Below are positions 23,107 through 31,205 of a DNA stretch of 31,205 nt, in pieces (position 1 is the stretch's first letter; the number at the start of each line of letters is the position of its first letter). The notes under the pieces were generated by a model. That model saw nothing but the letters and a program-made list of their open reading frames with translations, did not search any database and had not been told where the DNA came from. The translations under genes and the position numbers were made by a program. Source of the DNA: Physocladia obscura (Eukaryota > Chytridiomycota > Chytridiomycetes > Chytridiales > Chytriomycetaceae); assembly GCA_027596945.1 (NCBI GenBank), contig JADGJH010000037.1, forward strand, positions 8,067 to 39,271, read 5' to 3'.

Positions 23107-26100
23107 TCAAGCATTCATGCCTCGTCGGTTTCTTAACACGTTTGTTTTACGAACAGCAATCAATCTCACCAATGGGTCCTTAAATGCCTGAAGCTCCCAG
23201 TAGTTGACAAACTCTGTTGCAAGTTGCTGAGGATCGTCATACTAAAGCAATGTTTTTGTTGGTGCCATAACAATGAAAGAAAAAAAAAAAAAGGAAAAAT
23301 GCAAACCTCATGAACCGCCAGCATCTGCTCCCCACCAATCTTTGTCTCAATTTTCAACTTTAACAACAACGGACCTCGGTTTTGAACACTGTAAACAAAC
23401 CCAGCTGCGCTCTTTTCTCCACTGACAACACCAGTTGCAGTTGAAGCAGCAGCAGCTGGCACAGAATTACTGGCTCCGCGTGAAATAACGCCTCCGAGTC
23501 CAGGCGGATTTGCCAAAAGCCCCGGAGGAGTACTCATAATATTCGATATCCCTGCATTTCCAACATTACCAAACCGTGAATTTGCAAGTGTCGGCCTAGT
23601 AGGCGGAGGTGACGATATTGTTCCAGATCCATTGATAGGACCAGGCTTTCCGACAACACCATTCGAGATATTTTGTTGTTGCTGTTGTTGCCAGACGCCT
23701 GGGTTTGTTGATACACCTCCACCTCCTCCAAGATTTGCGTTAGTTACAACACTTGCCGGTGGTTGCACAATATTTGCGGCGCTTGGTGGCGGTGCTGCCC
23801 ATGGATCCAAACTGTTGATCACAGGAGCTGGTCCAAGAACGCTTGTTGCCGGCTCGCCTTTTCCACCATTTGTACCTGATTGTTGATGTTGCTGCGAGAT
23901 TTCGGACCCACTACCTGCACGTGATGCTCCCCAAGGGTCGTTAAATTGTTGTTGTTGTGCAGATGACCATGTTGAAGACGCTGATGTCAATTGGGCTGGG
24001 TTGTTCCAAACGGTAGGATCAGTACCCCATGGAGCAGAAGCGGTCGTAGCGGGTGTTTGCGGTGGGGCAGTTGCCCATGGCGGCAAGGCATTCGATACGG
24101 GTGAAACTGCAGATGCAAATGAGGTAGTTACAGCAGCTGCCTTTGAGTCATCTGTAATTGATACACCCCTAGTGCGACGACGGCCACTGGCAATCACAAC
24201 TGGCGCCTCTTCTTCGACAGAACCAGTGGATTGTTGAATTCCATTAGTTGGGAGTGATTGGCTAGCTGCAGCAACAGGGACAGAAGACTGACGGGCGGCA
24301 GCGGCAGCGGCAGCTTTGCGCCCAGAAAATAGCAAAACACCAGTTTCTCCAGTAGGCGTGGTGATAGTTTCAGGAGCAATAGGTATAGGTGATACAATAT
24401 TAGAAGAGTTTGGAGATGGAGCGATACCAACTGGAGCAGACCAGGTTGCCTTGTCTGGCGGCGGAGGGCCACTAGGAATTCCAACGCTAATTCGACGTCT
24501 AGTGTCAATTTCTTTAGTCGCTGCAGCAGGAGCAGAATAATTGGAATCCTCCATGTCAAATCGATCAGTGGGTGGCGAGGAAGGGATAAATGCAGCTACA
24601 TCAGCTCGAAGAATTGAGCTAGGACGCTTTTTCATAGGTTTTGGGCTAGTACTGCTGGGATCCAACGCCACAGTCGACGATGGTGCGCTAATTTTGAGGC
24701 CCTTCGCAGCAGCAGCAGCCAAAAATGCAGCTTTGCTTGCTTCCGAATCTTCTTCGGGCATTGAAGGCAAAGAGGTAGCTGAAGCACTTGTGGGCGAATC
24801 CGTTGGACGCGGAAATGAAGCGGCTGCCAAGAAACGTTCATGCAAATCATTGTTGGAAAGAGATGGTGTCGATGGTTGTGGAGTTCTATTTGGAGTGAAA
24901 AAGTTTCCAGAACGTCTCTTCTCTCTAATTTTTTCGACACGTTCTTGTTTTGCGGCTTCTTGAACTTCTTCAATATCCTCTGGTTCCACACGGCCAGATA
25001 GACCAAGCAAGGATTTACGGTGTCTCAATGTAGACCCTCGCCTTTGGTTTGAGGAGTTAGCGGCGGCTTCCTGCAGGGCCTTGTATTCTAATCCTTCGAC
25101 AGTTCCTTTGGTGATCGCATTTTTTGCAGCGGTGCCTGCATAACTAACCTCAACCTTAAGATCGGACATCATATTGTGCATCTGCAAAACAGGTGACATT
25201 GGTGGAGATAATTGGCCAGAAGGAACAGTGGCAGAATCGGATGCAGACGAGAATGGCTGGGATGGAGCAAGATTTCGCAAAGAGAGAAGACCATCGCGTT
25301 CAAGCGTACATTCCAAATCGTCACCCTTAATTGCAAAATTTTTGACAAAGGAGGAAACGATTTGCTCACAGCCATCTAGAACAAGAAGCTCGAGCCTGGG
25401 AGCTTGGGCAACCATATGATGAATCGCAAGAGGAGTAATGAAGTCGCAGCTACTTAGATAAAACTCTTCGAGACGCAGGGTGGCGGAGATGTCGAGTTGA
25501 GTGGCGTGGAGAGTAATTGCATTGACAGTCTTGTCTGTGATATTTTCGCAAAAACTTATATCGAGAGATCGCAAATTAGGACATGAAGAAAAGAGTGGTG
25601 CCAAGGAGTCGTCAGTCACTTTTGGGCAAGATTCGAGAATAAGAATTTCGAGAAACGGACAGTGAATAATAGTAAATGACAGTAGAGGATCAGTGATTTG
25701 AGTGTTGCGAAGGTTAAGGAACTTGAGAGGTCGTTTGACATGCTATATATGAAAATTTTATAAATATATTGCCAGATAATAAGTGGTGCAGAAAAGGTGG
25801 GGCCAATTTAAGGTCTCGGCGAAAAAAAAAGGCAAAAACAGGCTTAACCAAAAAAAGAATAAAAAACAAGATACAATAAGCCATTACATACCAATGGTGT
25901 TAGATCGATATTTGGATCAGCCTCACGACACTCACTCAAATCCAGCTCGAGCAACGCGGCAGCAAATTTGATGATTGGAATAAGTGCGGCAACTGATAAA
26001 TTTGTGAAAGCTGCGTCGAGGCTGAATAAAACGTGCGGTCAATAATATTATAAAATAATAGAAAGCGAGAAAAAGTGTGGGGAAAAAGGACAGAGGATAA

Positions 26101-26733
26101 GGGCGCTAAGGGCGCCGAATAAGGGGAAGACAAAGGAATATACCGAAGAAGATCACTACACTTCTGGGCTAGCAGCGGCACAAAGGCATCCGAGACAGGA
26201 CAGCCAGGCAGCTCGAGTTGCAGCAGGCGTGGACAGTGCGTGGCGATACTCTGTACAACCATATTGCTCATGTGGAACACGGACCCGAGACGCAGGATCC
26301 GCAGCGACGCAGCACACAGTGCAAGGGCGCCGTCTAGATCGCCAATATACAAATTATCGGCCGCAGCGCCGCACAGATCAAGTTCACGCACCAGCGCGGC
26401 GTACGTGACACCGTCGCGATCGCCACCATCGCTTTCACTCTTATCGTCGTCCGCGTACGTGCTGCTATTGTAGTCGAGTAGTCCGTGCGATCCCGGCACC
26501 CGCAGTGGTAACACTGCCAGCAGTCGCTCGAAAGAATCGAACCGCTGTAGTGGCGGCCGCCGGTATAGCGCCCCAAGACTTGCCACTCCCCACGCCCGGC
26601 AAACTGTCGCTAGATGCAACAGTACACTCGCACTTGCCGCACCTTCAACTCGATCAGCCACATGGTTTGCTATTTGCTGCATCACTTCGGCTCCCACCAA
26701 CTGCACCGCCCGACGCTGTAGTTGTTGTTCCAT
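23107..26733 (-). CDS. F-box-like / leucine-rich-repeat protein with DPW motifs
   Basis: Exons (minus): 26733..26144, 26021..25892, 25742..23307, 23241..23107; 1096 aa. The N terminus (about 10-60) resembles a divergent F-box (VMQQIANHVADRV, VCRAWGVASLGALYRRP). Leucine-rich repeats of the AMN1/SCF type run to about residue 375 (for example CPNLRSLDISFCENITD). A disordered region of about 600 residues follows, rich in Ala, Pro, Ser and Gln, with two DPW tripeptides (NDPWGAS, LDPWAAP) and related APWG/PPWA sequences. A conserved-looking C terminus has LLKLKIETKIGGEQMLAVHE spliced to YDDPQQLATEFVNYWEL and a basic tail. F-box/LRR proteins select ubiquitin-ligase substrates; DPW motifs bind clathrin adaptor ears, so an endocytic adaptor role is also possible. 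An ATG at 26784 would add 17 hydrophobic residues. Exact function is not assigned. Confidence 0.8.
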
Positions 26734-26831
26734 TCCTTCTCTTCTCGGCGGTTGAAAAAAAAATTGAAAAATGAAATTTCTCATACAACCTCAATCTAAA
26801 TGACAATCAAGCACAATTTTAAAATCTCAGC

Positions 26832-28932
26832 CTACTCTTTCAACCAGGTCGCCGTGATTATGTTAATAATTTTTGGATGAATCTCCACCGTCACTGGCTC
26901 CGCCGGAAACGGCTCGCCACTGACCGCCAGAATATTTCCCTTATTTGTTCGGTTCAACTTGTCAATCTCAATCTCTTCGTTCCCAACCTCCCATTTTCCA
27001 ACACCCCAACTCCATCCATATGGCTCCAATCGAAACCCACGCGCAAATATCGTCTTGGCTCCAATCGACTCCCAATCATCTGGCGCCTTTTCATTAAGCA
27101 ATGCTAACGCAAGTCCAATTCGCGACAGTCGCTCCGCACCATACGTAACCTCTACGAACCCCGAACTCATGCTTACATTGTTTGAACCCTTGTATTGGAT
27201 GCCCAGGAATGGCAGGTTGTTTGCAGTGAAGTACCCTATTGGGTCCTGGCCAGGTGTCAACTGGATCGGGTAAACGCTAGTGTCTGTTGCAGCGGCTTTT
27301 GATAAGTGTCTTTTCGGCCCATATGGGTGATGAGGCATATCTCGTACGTCGCCAGACACTTCCAAATCAAGTTTATCGGTGTCCAGGTAATCAAGGTCTT
27401 CATGCTGATTATCCTGGTTGTTACTCTGATGGTTAATAGGCTGAATTCCTATGTTTCCACGGTAGCGACGCAATCGAATCAGGCGATTCAGTGCACTTAG
27501 TGTCGTTTTTTCGCGACCAATCCAACGAAATGCGTCAGATTCAATATCCAGATCAGCAATATACGCCCAAGCCATGTTTAGGTGAGAATATACCACTTTA
27601 CCAGAATTATGGAATGTGCAAGATATAATATCCATCGGTCGATGTGTTTCTATTTTCTCAAGTTAGTTTACACAAAAAAATAATAATAAAAAATTTGAAG
27701 TCGTGCCTCTGATAATACTCAACACGCCATAAACCGGGAACAAATGCCCCAAGTTCGGATTCATAGCGTTGGACGATCCAGCTCCAACAGTCCCAATAAG
27801 CGTGCGTCTCGCCGCTCTCCAATCTCTCCGATTCATCAACCCATTAATAACCTCATGAAGAACGCCATCACCAGAGACCGCAATAAACGCAGAGTACTTG
27901 CGCACATCTACGGTCGACATTATTTCCTCCGCATGGCCTTTATATTCCGTATCGGTGCGTTCGTAGGGAATACCAGCAAGGTCCATGAGTGGCACGACTG
28001 TTTCCAAAAATATCTTTACAGCTTCTTTGACGCCGCCGAAGGGGTTGACAAAAAAATAGACAGGAAGGCGAGGAGACATTTCCTTCAGCGCTTTATTATA
28101 GAGACATAAGAAAATTAAGTGGGTGTACAAAAAATAGTATAAAAGATAAATATTAAGGGGGGTTACAAACCATCAAAATCTTTGCATGGCACGCGGATTG
28201 CTTTAAGAGCGAGAATAAATCTATCGCGCTCAGTAATAGATGCAAAGTTGAAACGCACGGATTTGAGCAGCGGCGGCTTGTTTTTGGGTGGAGTAGGGCT
28301 GGAGTTAGAGTTGGAATCGGAATCGGTAGGAGTATTTGTGTGTAAGTAATGCACGTCGACGAGACAACTCGTAGCTGCAGTGACAGTTGACGAAGAATGC
28401 ACAATCGATGCGGCAACAAGCAGCGATGCCGGAACCACACCTTGGTCAACAACGTCACCAGCGCCACCCGTCCCCCAACCAAGCATTGCACTCAACGACT
28501 GCAGAAAAGTCTGCAAGTAACCATACCGCAACCGCAAATAGAGAAAAAAAAGATAAAAACAATTAAGTTTAGCAAGTACCCGAAAATAAGCGGGTTGACA
28601 ATTAATCGTGACCCTTCAGCACTAATGATGAAAGTGATGATGGAAAAAGTGAGGAGCTAAAACAAATATATTACCGGCTGTCGTGTTACCGTAGTTGTCG
28701 TATTATTGGCGTCATCGATTCTCGTCCATGTAAAAAGTCCGCCACCGGTGTAGTTGACGCTGTTGTTACTGCTACTCTCTGCTTGCCCGGCGCCATTTGT
28801 GTTTGATGACTTTGGGCTCACCAATGACACGGTTACAGCCTTTCCCTCCGCTTGTCCGATGTCAACTAAGAGCGCCATTGTCTGGAACGCCAATTCTGTT
28901 TCAGCAACGTCAATTGGCACAACAACACTCAT
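26832..28932 (-). CDS. Sphingoid long-chain-base kinase (LCB4/LCB5, sphingosine kinase family)
   Basis: Phosphorylates sphingoid bases on membranes using ATP. Exons (minus): 28932..28675, 28510..28171, 28090..27707, 27649..26832; 599 aa. The N-terminal about 200 residues are variable with Ser/Asn-rich stretches. The DAGK-type catalytic domain starts at PVYFFVNPFGG (about 209); the nucleotide motif SGDGVLHEVINGL is at about 272 and GTVGAGSSNA follows. The sphingosine-kinase-specific segment YIADLDIESDAFRWIG is present, as is the C-terminal EPVTVEIHP element. At the third junction family alignment favours a GC-AG intron (donor GC at 27706-27705) retaining VLSIIR. A GT donor 12 nt earlier (27718) keeps frame but deletes four residues of that conserved segment. 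It ends 98 bp before the LRR gene start on the same strand. Confidence 0.92.
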
Positions 28933-29461
28933 TTTTGTCAAGGTTTTTCACCAAAACCAAGATACAAAAAATCCATGCCCAACTTTTCCTATTTTGGTAC
29001 GATAATGATGTGGGCGGAAAAAAGCTCATCTTCTTGCATCTATTATTAGCGCAACACAGTGGTGATTTGTAAAACATAAATAATAATGATTGAAGAATGA
29101 CAAATAAGAGCGGAAAAATGTCTCCTTGAAATTCTGTTTGAAATTTTTTTTTCGATCTCCACTTGAAATTTTTTTTTTGACTGGAGGGTGGCCCTGAACA
29201 GCCAAAGACTGCAAAAAGAGAGCAAGAGAGGCCAGAACCAGGAAATAAAAAAGAAAAAATACAAGCGGCGAACAGAGCGGAAAAAAAAAAACAAGTGGGA
29301 TGGATAGTTTATAATGAAAACGAAAAGGCAATATGATTTGACCAACGAGTTTATTGAGAACAGTTTGTAACTAAGGGAAATGGAAATAATGCGTGCGAAG
29401 GGGGTGGGGGTAGTAACAAGGTTTTGTTTCATTTGCCGAAATTAAAATTTCTGAGGAGTCA
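28933..29461. promoter_or_regulatory. Divergent promoter region, LCB kinase / four-TM protein
   Basis: About 530 bp between divergent start codons, with several A or T runs (around 29140-29150, 29168-29179 and 29280-29291) that may exclude nucleosomes. No open frame in it is convincing; those present overlap the homopolymer runs. Confidence 0.55.
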
Positions 29462-30913
29462 ATGTCGACGGGCAAAGTGAAGATCAGCGACACACCCAGA
29501 AAGGCAGCAACAGGCAGCGGGTCGGGAGCATCCGGCGGTGGTGGGGGAATGAGTGCAGCAAATGGCAATGGCAATGGCAAGAAAGGAGGAATCCGGTCGT
29601 CGATTGATCTTGAGCTACAGCTTGGGTTTGAAAAAAACCCATTGGACAAACCATCAAGCGAATTCCGGGATGCCGAGTCGTGGTTCTCGCAGGCGAAGCA
29701 GACGGCAGAAATATCCGCGGCTGAGCAGACTGCGGCGGCAGCGGCGGCAGAAAAGGACAAGGAGAAGCGCGGTACCCGCGACCGGCGCCGCAACAACAGC
29801 AGCAGCAACGTGCTGTTGGCGGCAGCAACCACGTCGACGTTTGGACGCACGTCGGCGAGGGTGGCGGCGACGGCGGCAGCTGCTGCAGGCAGTGGCGGCG
29901 GCGGCGACGGGAACGCCCAGCAAACGCCCCAACAACAAGCAGACGCCGAGTACGTGTCGCCGTCGACGTTGCAGCGCAGCTCCTTCTTCCGCTCGTCGTT
30001 CTTTGGCGGCGTGCCCAACAACGTGCGAACCCTCGAGCGCTCCGCCGCCGTCGCCTCGCCCACCTCGGCCCAACGCCGGCCTATGGGCCCGCGTGGTCCA
30101 TCGGCCCTGCCAACCCCAACGGCAGCCACCACCTCCGTAGCTATCAACGACAATGCAAATACCTACCCTAATGCCAATGCCGATCTGCAGCTGCAAAGCT
30201 TCTCGGTGCGCAACGGCACTCTTTCGTCTTCTAAGGATGCCTACGACCTGGACCCCGCCGAGATGCTCAAGACCCCTGTCTGGTAATGGCTTGTCTTGTA
30301 AATTACTTCTCTCTCTCTAATCTGAATCCTCCCGCCTTTCCCTTACCGTCTGAACTAAAGGTACTTGCAACTCCGCGTGTGGATGTATGGCCTCATTTTC
30401 CTGTCGGCTTTCCTTGCCGCTGTATCTGTGGGCGCTGTCGCCTCGTCTTCTGTCGCACCCTCAAAAACTTCAGTTCATTTCTGGATTGCTGTATCCATAA
30501 TCACCTTAGTTGTCGCCTTAGCTGAACTGCTGTTTTTTATCCGTTATGGTGCAAAGATGCTCTATCACTACGATTCTCCTTTCCTCATCCTCACATCCAG
30601 CCAATCAAATCCAAATAACAATGGTGGACTTACAAAGAGTTTGGTCAGACGCGATATTTTTCTTCCAATCTTTGACCTTGCGCTTCACTCAGTCCTCACC
30701 ATTTTTTGGATTGCTACCCTGGCGGATTTTGGCACTACTATAGGTTCTTGCCGCACAGAGACCCTTAATCTCGGTATTGGCGCTGGTGTTTGCACTGGCT
30801 TTGAGGCCGGTGTCAGTTTCGGTGTTATTTCCCTTTTGTGCGTGTTTTTTGCTGTCGGTATGAAGGGTTGGGAAACTTATTCAAACTTCGCTTTGCTGAG
30901 GAAAGCAATGTGA
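29462..30913 (+). CDS. Four-transmembrane, MARVEL-like membrane protein
   Basis: Exons 29462..30282 and 30361..30913; 457 aa. The intron (gtaatg ... ctgaactaaag) has a CTGAAC/CTAA-like branch sequence and joins W-YLQLR in frame. The first 273 residues are polar and low in complexity (Gly, Ala, Ser, Gln, Asn runs) and encoded by very GC-rich DNA; they should be cytosolic. The second exon encodes four hydrophobic segments: YGLIFLSAFLAAVSVGAVA, a helix around HFWIAVSIITLVVALAELLF, one around FDLALHSVLTIFWIATLADF, and a last one around FGVISLLCVFFAVGM. The tail is short. Four helices with a GSC-x-CTGFEAG loop fit the MARVEL-type fungal membrane proteins, but the assignment rests on topology and general resemblance. 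Such proteins sit in plasma-membrane or vesicle subdomains; no enzymatic motif is visible. Confidence 0.8.
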
Positions 30914-31205
30914 TATTTCTTTCTTTTTTCTGTTTTACATTTACTCAATGGTTTGTTTGTATGTGTGTTTGTGCTGGTAGTACCTAGATATGGAAGAGTG
31001 AGTTGAGTAGTGGATTGTTTTGTCTACTTGTCGCTTGCTTGATTGTGAAATTGTTGTTTTTCAGTTTTCACTTATCTTTTTTTTTTTTTTTGGTTGGGTT
31101 TGTTTTAAATAGGGGGAGGTTAAACAAATATGACGGGGCCGACGAAAAGCGTTGTGTGGAGGGCGGGGGGGGCGGTGGGATTAAAAAAAAAAGGGGGGGG
31201 GGGGG
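30914..31205. other. 3' flank and low-complexity window end
   Basis: Contains the 3' UTR of the four-TM gene: T-rich sequence, a 14-T run at about 31079-31092, then a G-rich stretch ending in a poly-A run and at least twelve G residues. No gene. The homopolymers at the very end look like a contig edge or base-calling artefact rather than biology. Confidence 0.65.

Noticed and set aside
24194..25006. Antisense and other-frame ORFs over the LRR gene's large exon
   Set aside because: They mirror the Ser/Pro/Ala/Gln low-complexity coding of the real frame and have no independent features.
29371..30196. Long open frames antisense to the first exon of the four-TM gene
   Set aside because: They exist because the exon is GC-rich and stop codons are rare; the peptides are Arg/Ala/Pro/Ser runs with no domain, while the sense frame splices cleanly into a membrane protein.
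1..31205. CRISPR arrays, bacterial operons, rRNA or mitochondrial genes
   Set aside because: No regularly spaced repeats, no Shine-Dalgarno-led gene strings, and pervasive spliceosomal introns show this is eukaryotic nuclear DNA.

Overview
The window looks like about 31 kb of AT-rich nuclear DNA from a fungus, probably an early-diverging one. That lineage guess is inference. The evidence is: genes cut by many 45-100 nt GT-AG introns, a CDC24 protein with the fungal CH-DH-PH-PB1 order, a fungal-type S10 carboxypeptidase, and TRS120 and EMC6 homologues. No bacterial-style operons, rRNA, convincing tRNA or CRISPR arrays were found. The right end runs into a poly-G tract that looks like a contig end. 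Exon coordinates were built by hand from reading-frame continuity, splice-site sequence and family alignment from memory, so individual splice sites may be off.

Layout, left to right: EMC6 (minus, 318-758); a CDC24-like RhoGEF without the CH domain, called GEF-A here (minus, 804-2930); a two-TIR-domain protein (plus, 4043-5554); a second CH-less RhoGEF, GEF-B (minus, 5811-8093); full-length CDC24 (minus, 8199-11436); a 1.6 kb empty stretch; TRS120/TRAPPC9, 17 exons (minus, 13048-18932); a secreted or vacuolar serine carboxypeptidase, 8 exons (plus, 18992-20828), divergent from TRS120 across only 59 bp; a 2.3 kb gene-poor stretch with an exact 51-bp tandem duplication; an F-box-like/LRR protein with DPW motifs (minus, 23107-26733); a sphingoid long-chain-base kinase (minus, 26832-28932); and a four-TM, MARVEL-like protein with a GC-rich N-terminal exon (plus, 29462-30913).

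Most genes are housekeeping: membrane-protein insertion, Golgi trafficking, sphingolipid signalling and polarity. The unusual part is 0.8-11.4 kb. CDC24 has given rise to two tandem copies lacking the CH domain, and an opposite-strand gene encoding two TIR domains lies between them. TIR domains are uncommon in fungi. The first TIR keeps a glutamate where NADase TIRs carry their catalytic one, and the second has glycine there. A functional link between the TIR protein and the Rho-GTPase exchange factors is only a hypothesis from position.
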